The position numbers and the translations under genes are program-made. Below the pieces are notes generated by a model that saw only the letters and a program-made list of their open reading frames with translations, had not been told where the DNA came from and did no database searches. Of a stretch of 64,000 bases of DNA, positions 32,748-45,884 are shown piece after piece; position 1 is the stretch's first letter, and each line of letters opens with the position of its first letter. Origin of the DNA: Rutstroemia sp. NJR-2017a BVV2 (Eukaryota; Ascomycota; Leotiomycetes; Helotiales; Rutstroemiaceae); contig NJPS01000046.1 in NCBI GenBank assembly GCA_002946415.1, positions 2,356,001 through 2,420,000 of the forward strand, written 5' to 3'.

Positions 32748-35700
32748 ATGTATAAACCACTGCTACCAGCGAGCAATCGTGCTCATGGCACACGTAGAAT
32801 CAAGTTTCCCCTGTCAATCACGGTCCTTATCGCAATTGTTCTTGTATTACAGTTCCTCATCCTTCCTCAATATCTATTCAAAGCGTCTCCAGCTGCCCAA
32901 AAGCTTTCGGAGCATCATCTTTCTCAGCTCAAATCTGGATTGAAGACCTGCGCTGAGTTCCGCACATCATCCAAGAAGTTGAGTAAGCACGAGATCGCAT
33001 CGAGGGAGAATCCTCGATGGAACCCCGTCAGTGGTCAAAAAGGCATTGTTGTGTTGAAGAATGCGACTCTGTTCGACGGTGAAAAATTTATGAGTGGTCC
33101 CGTTCATATTACCCTCGAGAAAGGTATTATTAAATCCTTATCTGATGCATCTATCGACATCATTGCACCTGATCTTCACACCGAAGTGATTGACTTGGAA
33201 GGAAAATATGTTACACCCGGTCTCGTTGATATGCATTCGCACCATTTCCTTCACTCGTGGCCGGTTCTTTCTACTACTGGCGAAACAAACGAAATGGATC
33301 TCCCCAGCGGACCGCTGACACCATTCGTCCGAGCAATCGACTCTATGAAGGCAGATGATAAGGCTACAGCCATCATTGCTTCTGGCGGTATCACAACTTC
33401 TCTTTTGATTCCTGGATCTGCCAATATTATGGGTGGAGAAGGCCTGTTGGTGAAAAACCTCGTGAAAGGTGGAGAGGCTGGCGAGGAAGTGGTTGAGGAT
33501 GTCCTGTTTGAACATGGTGTTCCTGAAGGCGAGAGGAAGAGATACATCAAGATGGCATGCGGTGAAAATCCGAAAATGGTATACTCGCATACACGAATGG
33601 GAAATGCTTGGATATTCCGGGAACACATGACCCGAGCGAAAGAGCTACTGGAGAAGCAAGACACGTGGTGTTTATCCGCTGCCGCGGCAAAGGAAACAGG
33701 AGATGCTACTGCAATTTCTAAATTGATGGAAAACGGTGGTCTCCCTGAAGAGTTAGCACTTGAAACTTCGGTAGCAATGTTGCGAGGGAAAATCGGCATT
33801 AATGTCCATTGCTATGAGCCTGAAGATATTGAGGATATGCTCCACCACAGCAAAGAATTTGGGTTTCGAATACAGGCATTTCATCATGCTCTTTCTGCCT
33901 GGAAGGTCCCAGAATTGATCAAGGCTAGTGGAGAGTAAGCGCCAATGCACGCCTGGTTCTGTATCTTACCGTACTGATACTGATTCAGGAATATCACTGT
34001 CGCCACATTTTCTGAATTCGGATTCTATAAAAAAGAAGCGTACGATGCTAATCTATGGGGCGGCAGCATTCTAGCAGAGCATGGCGTGCCTGTCGCATTT
34101 AAATCTGTGAGTTTCCATTGATAGCTGACCAAACCTTTCTAATAAGAATATCTAGGACCACGTTGAGGAAGAGACAAACGCACAATACTTGATGTAAGGA
34201 ATCAACTCCCTGGACTAATTCTAAGACACTTGCTAAAACTACCTCTCCAGATTCCAAGCCGCTACGGCGCATTCATTCAACCTTTCCGAGGAACTGGCTC
34301 TCCAATCCGTCACTAGCGTACCAGCTAAATCGCTTGAGGTTGACTACCGTGTTGGCTACGCGCGAGCTGGATACGATGCAGATATTGTTGTTTGGAATAC
34401 TCATCCTTTGCTCGCTGGAGCAGTCCCGGTGCAAGTCTACATCGATGGCAAACCAACCTTAGATCCCAAGACAGTGGCGCAGACTACAAAGGTTACTTGG
34501 GCAGATGAAAGCTTTTCGAACACTCCTGTGGCACGAAAACTGCCCACGGCTGAAGAAGTACAAACTCTCTGTCAGCCAGTAAAGGTTCCGGGTCAGAAAC
34601 TCGTGATAAAGGGCATACGGAAAAGCTACTTGGGAAAGCATCAAAGGAGTGAGAAGACTAGAGATAATCTAATCCTAGTTATGAAGGACGGGGAAAATAT
34701 TTGCTTGGACTTAGAAGAGAATTGCGCAATTGCTAGTGAGGGTGGGTTAGTGATTGAGCTTGAAAACGGCTATGTGCTACCTGGACTTGTTGCTGTCTCG
34801 CCCAGCCTAGGCCTGGCAGAAATAACAACAGACCCGAAGGCCACAGATGGGTCTCTTGGTAAGAGTGCGTCTGGGCTCCAGGTCGAGAACATTGTTCATG
34901 CTAAGTATGGCATTCACCTTGATGGGCGAGGGTTCTCTCGAGCACGGCTTGGAGGCATTACCAGAGCAGTTACCACACCTCTTTCCGAGACTTTCTTCGG
35001 CGGTGTGAGCACCGGTATAAAGACAAGTGGGAAGAATACTATTCTTGACGGTGGAATTTTCCAGGATGATGTGGCACTGCACTTTGCTGTTGGGCAAATG
35101 GCAAAACGTGCGTCCTCCTAGGACAACCTGAACTAAGATAAAGCAACTAACATCGTATAGATTTTGATACTGTACCGACAGTATCATCTGCTATCGCAAA
35201 ACTCGAGCACATACTACTTGACAATATAGGTAAAGATAACATATATGGTAGTGTCGCGAACGGGTCTTTCCCCTTGGTGGTCCACGTCGACAACGAGGTA
35301 AGCTTGTCCTTGCCCTGACGCCTGTCATTCTGACATGAAGATAGTACGATATCCTACAACTTCTTAAGCTGAAGGCCAACCATCCCGGTACTTTGAAGTT
35401 GGTACTTTACGGTGGGGCCGGGGCTCATCTGGTACGCACCCATGTAATGGTACGCCACAATGTTATAGTCGTCTAATGGAGTGAAATAGGTCGCAAAGGA
35501 GATTGCCGAATCCAAAACTCCACTTATTCTTACCCAGAACCGTGGCGCCCCAGACACGTTTGAAAAACGAAACGCTCTTACAGGGCCACCACTAACTCGT
35601 TCCCCGGCAGCAGTTCTTGCAGATGCAGGCGTATTCTTTGGACTAGCGATAATAGGTGAAGGGAGTAAGATTTAATCTCTTCCCTGCAGATATGGATGTC

Positions 35701-35949
35701 GCTGATAAATATCTAGGCAATTCTCACATCCATAATCTTGTGATTGAAGCCGGCTGGGCTGGTAGATATTCTAACCTTAGTAAAAGCCAAACTGTAGACC
35801 TCGTCTCTACAAATATAGAGAAAATGCTCGATTTGGATGTTTCGGAAGATTTTGTAGTCTGGGAGGGCGACCCGTTGCATTTAGGGGCGAGCGTGATGCT
35901 GAGTGTTGAGGGGGGTAAAATTGGAACTTGTTGGCCAACGTCCATCTAA
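32748..35949 (+). CDS. Membrane-anchored amidohydrolase-superfamily protein
   Basis: Eight exons: 32748-33934, 33989-34106, 34156-34193, 34251-35107, 35161-35297, 35345-35431, 35490-35655 and 35717-35949; 940 residues. A single transmembrane segment (residues about 23-43) makes it a probable type II membrane protein with the enzyme in the lumen or outside. VTPGLVDMHSHH gives the HxH metal motif at the start of the TIM-barrel. Further conserved blocks are ASGGITTSLLIPGSANIMGGEG and the barrel-end D-A-D-I-V-V-W. A second, degenerate half repeats the pattern (GYVLPGLVAVSPSLGLAE, then DFVVWEGDPL) with the HxH replaced. Fungal relatives are often labelled amidohydrolase or CE9-like (N-acetylglucosamine-6-phosphate deacetylase fold). 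The substrate is unknown. The last intron (61 nt) was chosen over a 34-nt alternative because it restores GNSHIHNLVIEAGWAG. Confidence 0.82.
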
Positions 35950-36240
35950 GCCACTGAAATCTTACGAAGATTTTCCTTTCTAAACGGTGGGCACCACAAA
36001 AGCAAAATCTGGACCCGTGAAAAGGTCTTTCAATGGCTTGGTAACAGGTCAGTAGCGGGCAATAAAATATACGTAATGGCCAGCCGTACTTGTTGATTTT
36101 TAAGCGCCAGCAAGATTTGTAAATCAACACTTCGCATAGGCCGTCTCCAAAATTGTACATAAGAACTGAGGTTGAGACCGCATACAATTAGACAATAAAT
36201 TTAGCGACCCATATCTCTTCGTAAAGCCTGCAGGCACAAG

Positions 36241-37206
36241 ATGTTAAGTTCTTCCAATTCTTTCGCCCAACAAACCAAGATGCAGAAATTGCCTTCTGGG
36301 TTAAGCTCCAAAGTATCATTGGAAAGCGGATCAGACACAGAAGGTCGACAAGAACAAGCAAGACCAAAGTCATGCAATACGCCGTTAACCGCAACGAGTC
36401 TAAGCAGTCTGGGATCAATGTTCTCACCGAAGAGCCGACCCAAAAGCGGTTCTTTCTTGGCTATACCATTCTCACGTAGCAACTGTAACTTAAGTGCTAA
36501 TAGTTTGGCGCTTCAATCACAACATCAGAAGCTCACACAAGACTCCAATAGCTTGCTATGGGATATCATTAGGCAAAAAAGAGAGTGCGCCGCGGCTAGA
36601 AGAGAACTCGAGAATACTAGAACCGAACGTGAAAGCCTGGAAGAACAGTTGGATAAATTGATTCCACGACTTGAAAAGATCCGCGCACTGGAAATCGAGC
36701 AAAAGAGGGCGTTGGTTGAAGAAGAGACAGTTATGACAAGTATTGATGAGAAAGATGACCGCCTAAGAAGTAAAATGAAGAAGCTGCTCAGTGAGATGGA
36801 TGATAATCTTCCATACAAGAGAGAGATTTTAAGAAAGGAAAAGAAAGAAGCAAAACGTTGGCAAAAAGAAGACGAAAAGGAGTTAAAGGAAGAGCAGAGA
36901 GAGGAACTCAGAACACGGAGGATTGAGCAACAGCAAAGGAGTGCAGAAGATGTCAATTCTCACCCCGTCGAGAAGGAGAGATACGAGCATGTAGGGCGAG
37001 ATGAAGATGAGATGAAAGGTAAAGTTAATGCAGATATTCATGGGAAACGAGTCGATGCAACAGATAAAAGAAAGGAGGTTATGAACTCACCGCGAAGTGG
37101 GAAGACCGTCGACCGTCGTGTTCGCAAGGAAACAGCCGAGTTCCAAAGAGGACTATTCCAGCAAAAGTATCCGGGGGCTTCTCACTCCTACATAGTATAT
37201 CAGTAG
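36241..37206 (+). CDS. Coiled-coil protein, function unknown
   Basis: A single exon of 321 residues. The first about 90 are Ser-rich and disordered (repeated SLS and SPKSRPKS). Residues about 90-245 form a long Glu/Lys/Arg-rich helix with heptad-like spacing (RRELENTRTERESLEEQLDK, then LIPRLEKIRALEIEQKRAL), a probable coiled coil. The C-terminal part is basic and charged. No motor, SMC or other family motif is recognised. It may be a structural or scaffold protein; that is a guess. Confidence 0.6.
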   Translation: MLSSSNSFAQQTKMQKLPSGLSSKVSLESGSDTEGRQEQARPKSCNTPLTATSLSSLGSMFSPKSRPKSGSFLAIPFSRSNCNLSANSLALQSQHQKLTQDSNSLLWDIIRQKRECAAARRELENTRTERESLEEQLDKLIPRLEKIRALEIEQKRALVEEETVMTSIDEKDDRLRSKMKKLLSEMDDNLPYKREILRKEKKEAKRWQKEDEKELKEEQREELRTRRIEQQQRSAEDVNSHPVEKERYEHVGRDEDEMKGKVNADIHGKRVDATDKRKEVMNSPRSGKTVDRRVRKETAEFQRGLFQQKYPGASHSYIVYQ

Positions 37207-38161
37207 CTAAACCTTAGCATGCAGTTGCTTCGATGAGTCCACGCAAGTGAAATAGTGAACGGAGAGTGACTGTGTGAGTTCGCCGAGCAATAGCTGACTG
37301 CCGAGCGTGCTGGAAAAGCAAGTCGTGCTCCATGATTGAGGTTAAGATATGAGACATGAATGAAGAAATAAAAGTGAAGTTTGATAACGTATAGATATGG
37401 ATTTAGGCTCTAGCCCGGATCTGGGGAAGTCAAACTGCGGTTTTGTGTCTGGATAAATTTATCTACTCGAGTATCGTGAAAGGAGCAGGACTGATGTTCG
37501 AAGTAAAAGTGTGCTTGTTGTCACCGATAGGCGGGCATTGGTGCAAACAACCATTGGTAGTAAGTAAATTTCAATGAAAGCTTATCCATTCAATCGATGG
37601 ATGCTTGTGACTTTCCCAATTTGATATCGATATCTTGATACTCGACTTCGACTAGTTAGTAAACTTTCTCTTCGAGAATAAATAGCCTTCCGGAATACGG
37701 AGAATCTAAACTTCCGCCGAGGCTACTCCCAGAGTGGTTTCCGTCTACATTATTCCTATCGCGCCAATCCACCCGCGACAATTTCAACATCAAGCATTGA
37801 AGCACAGTCAGGCACATAAATATTGCGCCAGACATCTTTTATATGCTCCAATACCTAGAAAATCAACACGGCGGTGTCCCTGGTTCCCTCATAGTGGCTG
37901 AACCGTTGTGACGAAACTGCTGGATGAGAGACTATTCCCAATTCGAGCGACTGCGAAGACATTAAACCGCGAGCACTAGACCTGGCCATCTCCCGATTCA
38001 CATATACCGACTGCGCGTAGAAGCTGCCTGGTGGGCCTTGGACGCGGTACCCGCAGCTTTGGTATGCGACATCCAGCACGAATAATCGCTATGCGCGTTT
38101 CGAGAACTTAATACGCCACATCGTCCGGACACTGTTTGGCTTGTAGTACTGTGTTTTTAAG
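37207..38161. other. Intergenic, upstream of HIR3
   Basis: About 950 bases. Nothing beyond ordinary AT-rich sequence; a minus-strand frame (37855-38079) has no features. The HIR3 promoter is expected here. Confidence 0.5.
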
Positions 38162-41100
38162 ATGGTGATTGTTCTTTTTCGAGGAAGTTGAAGATCTAAC
38201 TAATTTTTGAAGGCTACATTCACAGCTCTGAATATTGAACCGGATGATCATAGTGATGTGGAAGTTGACAATACTAAAGAGCTTCGGGTGAGTCCTGCAA
38301 AAGACCTGGGCCGCTTTTGAAGATAGCTAACGATCAACAGATCGAAGACGCACTTAAGCTCTACCAGGCGGCACTGAAACTCCATGCTCAAGGCGTTGCT
38401 TTTTACCCGCAAGCCGCAGAAGCATATAAGACTTTGTTTCAGTCAGAGATCTTTACATATCCGGAAGCTATTACGGAATTCACAAGACTGGAGGAACACC
38501 CGGAGCTCGAATATGTCGATACATCTGCACCACTCGAGCTTGATATTGGTCCTGCTGCGCTCGACGGCACACCCAGCACCCTACCACAAATATTGTATCT
38601 TGCATATAAGAATCATGGGCAGTTCATTCTCGATTGTATAAAATGTCGTTTACAGAATTCAAAAGACTCGACGAATGACCTCGAAGACCTTGCGACGATA
38701 GCGATACAGGCACACTTGTCTTTGGAGGATTTTGGACGTGCTCTAGCTAGCGATGAATCAGACACGGAGCTATGGAGACGGGCAGGTCGTGTAGCGGCAA
38801 TGCTTGGAAGTCGCACAATATACAGATTCTGTCTTGAAGCCGCAGTGGAAGTGGACGATGATCCTACGGTGGCGGAAGTTGAACCTCAGTCGTTAGAAGA
38901 GGGCTTCGCAGGGGGACAGTTGAAACAAGAACTCGAATTACTCTCCGATGAGCTATCTCTGGCGCATCCCATTATGGGACCGTTCAAAAAGAAGTCCATG
39001 CCAGAATTTCTCCGAAAACATATGGATCCCTACCCGTTCCTTCCTAACCCGATTAAACATCTTGGACGTAATGAAGATGAAGATGATTCAATGGAGATCC
39101 TCCAAGGTCGTACAATTATCAGTGTTCCTGACAGATCATGGACCTCAGTTGGCCACGAGCTGTGTCAAACTGCTCTTTCACCGCAAGGCCTTCCTAGCAG
39201 CGGCGCTATGCTTGTTCTGCCACCTGGAGAGGAGCAGAATGAATTGATGGAAGATGTGACTGCTGTTCAGGACCAAATTCAGGAACAGCTTATGAAAGAC
39301 ATTGTAATGACTATATCTCCCGCCGCAGACAGTAGCGACAATGCCACACCACGCACGCTAAATTCCGAGGAGCGTATCGTTGAGGTTGTCACAACCACGA
39401 CTGTACCGCTTTCGGATGGACAGTCAGTTCCTACAAGCTCATCCTTGCCCACGAGAAAGAGATCCCAATCTGCTGCCGGCCTACGTGAAACACCAGAAGA
39501 AGAAAACAACACACATAAAAGGAGCAGACGTATACGGAATCGCGAAAGCACCGCAGAGACTCCTGTTGATCCCGCGACTCAATATGCAGAACAGCTGCTA
39601 GCATTCTCGAAGGCAGATGACGACGTGTTCCGCTTTGTCCATAATGTTCTCTCCAAACTAGGTATCGAAGATCTTGGGACACGGCAGCAGCTCGAAACAG
39701 CCCTTTCGGCCGGTGGAAGCCATGACCGCGAGGAAGCGCGAACCAACACAGCCGTCAGAGATTTGCGCGATATCATGAGGAGCTGGGATGACAGCAAAGC
39801 ATCCTTGTTCCAGAACACCAACGCCGCAGATGTACTTGGGTCATCTGCTGGTGGTGCGAACGCAGGGCTTGCTGCTTTTCTCGAGCATTCAAAATCCGGT
39901 CCACAAAAAATCACTAACAAACAGACACATTCAAAATCTGCCGGGCTCGATTTATTTGCCCAAAAGATAGAAAGCGAATGGCTACCATTGCAAGACTCTG
40001 TTTTTGAATGGTTATGCATCATTCTTTCTACGTATCAACAACGATTGTGGCCAGAGGATTTGAAAGTCGCCGTGGTGCGTGTAATCAGCTTTCTTGATGC
40101 TGACGTGTACAATCGGATTCATTCGGATCTGAATTTCCAACTTGTGTCTGGAGGAAATTCGAAAGAGTTGTCAAAACTGGAAATATTGGCTCAAACGATA
40201 TTTGAGCTTCATCTTGACGTGTATTCTCGTATCACGAATCCCAATAGCGTCGTCCAATACGAGATTAGAGTTATGACTAAAGATCGGCTTGACAGATGGG
40301 CCGATTTCGCAGCATTGGTGATTCATAGTCGCCAGCGACAACCTAATGAAGAATTGGCTCTTCGATATCTCTGGGCATCTGTCTTTTATGCGACTATTCC
40401 AGATGATGTCTCTCGCGAACATAAAGTTCTACTCTGGGCCGATCTTCAACGTATACTCGGCTCCGCTGAGAAGCCGGCAATTGAGCTACCTAATAATGCG
40501 GTTATGCCTGAGATATCCATTGCGGCGGCAGAGCGAGAAGTATCGAGGTTGACGACCATGGAGTTCTTCCAGAATCTTTTTCAAGCCGACAAGACAGACC
40601 CTTTATCAATCATCGAGACTTTGGAACCAGTTCTAGATCCAGAATCAACGGCTCAGGGCGCGGGAAGTGAAGATACATTGGGCGACGAAAATGGACTTTC
40701 AGACAGCGCCGATAACACTCCAGCAGCATTGCGCGATATGTGGAAGTTCTTACAAAGTGGAAGCACATCACTTAGACTTTTTCTTTGGCAACGGCTACGG
40801 GAGGCCTATGTCAGTATTGGATATAACACTAAAGTCTTCTCGTGTCACCTGAAATGCATAGAAATTATCGTGGCGGACTTGAGGAGCGCAGACTACATCG
40901 ATAGCTCAGAGGAGCCTCGCCGTCATAAATTATTAGTGTGGTTCAAGGCGCTTGATGACCTGCTAGTAAAAGCCCTCACAATTGCTCTGAACGATGCTGC
41001 AACCTGCTTTGAAATCATTGATGAGCGTCATCTGAAAAGTACATGCGCTGCTCTGGCTCAGCTTAGCCGGGTTCTGCATCCCGCTGCAGTTTTTGATGAT

Positions 41101-43869
41101 GAGGTGAGGGTAGGCATGACCACATTACCCCAAACACCTGCCTATGCTCTTCACGGTTCTTTCAATGCATTCTTTAGCAAGCTTCGGGAAATGCATGTGC
41201 GGACTTGGGCACTGCAATATACCATGGTCAAAGAAGCAATGACCCAGAATCGCGAGCTGTTCCCAACTCCCGACAATGATCTCGCAGACTACCTTGCACT
41301 GGTGCATTACACTCTTGGTCTACGAAAATGCTGCAAGGCATCCAACAAGATATTCCTTAAAATGATGAAGGTAGAAATGTCGCGTCTGAAGCATGTTGAC
41401 AAATGGGAGGACTATTTGGGCCAAGTATTATTCGATCTCTATGGTATTCGGCTAGGTGTTGGCGCATATCTGTTGGACGATCACGGTTGCCCCACAGAGA
41501 ATTTGGATAGACGAACCGTTCTAAGCATCGCGGAGCAAGTAATATCGATTGCAAATAACATGCCTATGAAGGACCTCATGAAGCACGAATTACGACCGAC
41601 CATTGAGAAAATGCAAACAGCTGTTGGTCAAGCCAAATCTACGCCCACAATGACGCATAATCTGCGGAACATCACTGAGTATCTGAAGACCTCAATTCGA
41701 CCACATGACATGTATCAAGCTCTGAGAGGTCAAGCTCAAATCGACTCCGTCGCTGTTCAAACTCAGGATAGTCCGCTGGCTGAGAAAGGATGGTACTTTT
41801 TGTTGGGTATGATGGCTTTGACCAAATTTCGTTCCCAAAAACGTCTTGGGCCAGGTACACAGACAGATGATATGCAAATTGGAGCGCATTTTATGAAACT
41901 CCAGCTCCAATACACTATTGATCATTGGGAAGCTTGGTACAGGCTAGCTCAGTGCTATGACTTGGAATTGGAGGAGGAGGTGCTTTGGAGTGCGGATAAG
42001 ATTAACAACCATCGTCAAGACCTAGTGAGGCTACAAAGGCATTCTATACACTGCTACACCATGGCCCTTTCTACAGCCATGCGGTGTGCAGATAGCACAT
42101 TTGGCACAGCTGAGAAGTTGTCCGAGATGTACCATGATTTCGGGATGCGCCTATATGCATCATCTCGAGAACCGTTTAGCATGGAAGCTTTTTATGTCGA
42201 TGATGAGAAACACATGAGTGGCCCTAATGGCATGTATAAAGCAATGCAGCATGAGGAAATGAGTCGGTACAAAGTATGGAAATATGCCTCGCGACTGTTC
42301 AGGCGTTCCTTGGTTGACCGACCAAATTACTGGCTGTAAGTGTATTTCGCCTGCAGGATATCTCAGAGTGCTAACTTTGCTAGAAACCATTTCATGCTTG
42401 GGAAGTGCGAGTGGAAGATGATTACTAGAAGTCAGGAAGAGTGGGAGCACAAAGCCCCTCCAACTAATCTTCCAACCATCGATATGATTCTGAAACACTT
42501 CGTGCGTGCGATAGAAACCTGTCCAAAACCACGAGACAGCCGCCAAGAGCCCGTTCTGGAGCCTCACTACAAATTGGTTTCTCTTGTCCACAAATTGGTA
42601 TCAAGAGGCGAAATGGAACCACAGGCTGCTGCTAAGCTACTTCAAGAGCAACCCTACGGACCAAGGAAAGGCGACCCTTTTGTAATCAGCGACGAAGAAG
42701 ACTGGGAGATCTTCATCCTTGCATGCTTTCGTCAATTACGGAATGCAGACAAGCCACATTGGCATCACCGAATGATTGCGCGCGTGGCCAACATCATCTA
42801 TGATGATTCCAAACCAGATTATGTGCAGGCATGTGCTGCTCGCATCGAGTTCCGAGAATCCATCTTCACGAAGACAATGTCCATGAATGTTTGGAAACCC
42901 GATGCAGAAAGGCCAGGCAGGCATTTCGTCTACATGCAACGTTATGTAATGTTCATGACCAAGTTGCTCTTTCTTATCAATGATAAAGCCAACATGGAAC
43001 AGCTAGCCAAGCGGGTCAGAAAGCGTGCAGTCGACTTTTACAAATTCAACGATGTCTGGAACGAGTGCTGCACGACTTACTTACGGCTCATTCGTAAAGC
43101 AGCTTCAATACCCGCGAATGTTGATGAAGTCTTCAAGGGGATCTCTCAAGCAGAATTTGATGCTTACTCAGAGAGGATTGATATCTCGATCAGTGATGGG
43201 AGTCTGTCGCATCCAGCGCTCGACGCTCTTCGCGAAACTATCGAGTTGAAGAAGCTCAATGGCAGTATTTCGAAAGTTGCACCAATCGATGATATGATCA
43301 ACGATATATGGGCAGTGCTTTACATTCAGGTTGTCAAAGATACCCCTCCAATTGATGTGGCATCTTTACAAATACCACAAGTTGATGGAGAAGTTGCGGC
43401 GAAGTCATCCGGCCCAATGAGTCTAAATCACCTTATGAATACCGACGCGACTACTGCGGAGCTACCAGCAAGTGTTGAGCAGCCCAAACCCCGCAAGCTC
43501 GGCATCAGCCGTCGCGCAGTCATTCAAAAGGCTGAACAAGCTATTGCCCGTGCAGGTGAGACGACCAAGCCCACCATCGCCTCCCGACCGAGAAACTCCA
43601 TTTCGACACCAGTAGTTCCTTCCAATGGATCGCCACAGATCGGCGGCCTATCAACACCTAAGATCGAGATACCTCTTACCGTCGCCCAGCAGAGCGCACC
43701 ACGAGATGACAGTTCAGCACCGGGCAGTGTTCACGATAGTGCGGATGATGAAAGCGACTTAAGCGATGTTCCAGATATGGATGACATGGATGCATCGATG
43801 ATATTTCCCAACTTAATGAGAAGGGCTGGGAGTACTAGTGGAGCAAATACGCCGATGCAGGATGGTTGA
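38162..43869 (+). CDS. HIR3: HIR complex histone-chaperone subunit Hir3
   Basis: Four exons: 38162-38164, 38213-38287, 38341-42335 and 42384-43869; 1852 residues. The first exon holds only the ATG. It is joined over a 48-nt intron with a CTAAC branch site to A-T-F-T-A-L-N-I-E-P-D-D, the conserved Hir3 N-terminus. TPR-like repeats follow (DALKLYQAALKLHAQG, QAAEAYKTLFQSEIF, YPEAI). The long middle part is helical, with a basic Ser-rich insert near residue 390. The conserved end includes GWYFLLGMMALTKFRSQKR, DHWEAWYRLAQCYDLELEEE and LKCIEIIV. Hir3/CABIN1 is the scaffold of the HIR histone H3-H4 chaperone complex, which deposits histones outside S phase and represses histone genes. It is nuclear. 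The C-terminal tail is Ser/Asp rich (DDESDLSDVPDMDDMDAS). Length and order fit the family. Confidence 0.9.
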
Positions 43870-44899
43870 TTAAGCGTTTCTATTAGCTGGAGGTTTGAAT
43901 GGAGTTCAGAAGGGATGGTAAGGATATACCCAGGGTAGGAAGTGTATGCACACTTGCCTTGTATCATTGTAGGATAAGTTAGGAACTGAGTAATATGTAT
44001 ATTGAGCTTATCTACGTATATATGTGACGTTTTCTCATGCCTACTTTATTTTTGAGCACAGCAGTTAAGTGCTATCATGCGATAACATGAAACAGACGAT
44101 ACAACTTGGTGCAAGAGGTTCGTATGTGCCTACGTCTACGCTGCATCGGCATCTCAATAATCTCCTGAGCATATAACCTATCAACTGTTCGAGTAAGAAC
44201 CTCGATCCTTTCGCATTACGAAGGATGTGCATATATATGTATGTATGTGTAATGCCAAGTTCCCTCAGATCCACCAAAACTCCCCAACTCAGCAAAAAAG
44301 AATAAACATTAATAACCTTACCTTCCTCGTTCAGCCCAAGATCGGAATATGCTCTCGAAGTGCTCCTCTTTTCGGGATACTCGTGCAATTTCGTGTTTCA
44401 CAAAGCTTATTGTCACAAGACGGAACATCAAGCCTTATCTATTCAACCGACTTGTCCCTTATTTATCCGACGGTAGGTTCTCCTGCTAGGCCGAATTTTT
44501 ACATGTGCGAATATTTTTTGAGATTGTGTTAGTAGTGAGTTTGCTCGTGCGGTCTGGAGGGACGGCGGGATAAGATTCCCCAAATTTCGGGAATATAGGA
44601 AAATGGGATAAGGTGTTGGCTTGTGATGCCGGATGATAAAGGAATAGTCACGAGCAGATGCATTGTTGAGGTGGGATCTGATGGATGCTTGGGTTTATTA
44701 AATGCTGGTGAGCGTTGGTATGGAAGAATATGGATACGGATATTTTCGATCACAAGAACCGGCTAGAGAACCTAGAGAAGTGGGATATTAAGTTGCCTAT
44801 TGCCCACAGTGAGTGTCCATCATAGCTTTTCTTCGTCTATAGCTTTCGATTGCCATAACTACAAGTTAAAAATATCTTGAGAAGCACCATTGAATTACT
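43870..44899. other. Intergenic with a small microsatellite
   Basis: About 1 kb. A TATG/TATA simple repeat lies near 44228-44250. Short frames on both strands lack features. No gene is called. Confidence 0.5.
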
Positions 44900-45581
44900 A
44901 TGCTCAGCCTCATTTTGTCCACGCTCTCCCTCTCTATCCTCCTCCCAACCCTCCTCGCATCCCCCCTTCCACTCCCCACGCTATCGACAGCAGCCCCCCT
45001 TAGCAAAGACTACACATCTCTCGGCCATCTCCTCGCGCTCAACGCTTCATCCCCGTATTTCCCTGGTGTCGGCCCCGTCACTGGCTGCATAACATCTTCC
45101 TTCAAATGGACCCTCGACACAACTGCCTGCGCGACCTTCGACGGGACACGCATGACGTATAATAAGAACATCGGGATGTTCATGTATGATTTTGTGAGTG
45201 AGGCTGGCCAGTGCGGGCTTTTGGAGGGTGGAAAGGTAGCTTGTGGGGAGGAGGTGCAGGAAGATGGGAGATGGAGTGCGGTAGGTCGACTTTTCAAATG
45301 AGTTGGTTTGAACGATGAAAATATGTAACAGAGGGACGTGGACGAGTGGTGGAAAGGGGATTAATGCTGGTAACGATGCTAATTTTGTCGTGGCATAGCC
45401 GAATTCGACAGTTCCTGGTATGCCATTGTATATGATGGGGTGGGCGAACTGGCCAGTTCAAAACTGGCCGAGTAAGGGAGTGGATGTCGATGTTTGGAAT
45501 ACGTTGGTGGATAATCCTGCCCCGGGAGTGGTCTTGGAGGGGTTTAAGAGATCATTTAGCGTGAAGTGGCAAGCTATCTAG
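44900..45581 (+). CDS. Small secreted cysteine-containing protein
   Basis: Two exons, 44900-45280 and 45399-45581, joined over a 118-nt intron that has GCTAAT 20 bases before its TAG acceptor; 187 residues. Residues 1-20 are a signal peptide (MLSLILSTLSLSILLPTLLA). The mature part has several cysteines (VTGCITSSFKW, TTACATF, GQCGLLEGG, VACGEE). It ends in a Trp-rich, beta-like segment (MMGWANWPVQNWPSKGVDVD, then VWNTLV). The intron is longer than its neighbours. A two-intron alternative keeping a short middle exon was considered, but it needs a 30-nt intron. No domain is recognised; probably extracellular. Confidence 0.62.
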
Positions 45582-45884
45582 CACCAATAGGTTGTACTGG
45601 TTTCATCGGATGGAATTCTGAAGGTTGAGATTGCTTCCCAATGGTAAAAGTGGAGTCTTTCTGAGTTCGAAATTTTGCTTTCAATGCTTTTGGCAGACTA
45701 ACTGCAAGTCATTCAGCAGTATTCCAAAGTAATTTGTAAAACATTGTGCAAGGAGAGTGTAGGGGAACATAACTCGAGATATTCAATAATACCATACGCC
45801 AAATAGAACTCGTAGTTTTCACATACGTGAACATCAGATGAGACTTGAGTCTGGGAATCTCCTGACCACTTGGAAGATTTTGGT
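45582..45884. other. Intergenic, convergent 3' ends
   Basis: About 300 bases between two convergent genes; ordinary AT-rich 3' sequence. Confidence 0.5.

Noticed and set aside
35656..35689. A 34-nt intron in the amidohydrolase gene
   Set aside because: It keeps the frame but is unusually short; the 61-nt alternative gives the family-conserved sequence and normal size.
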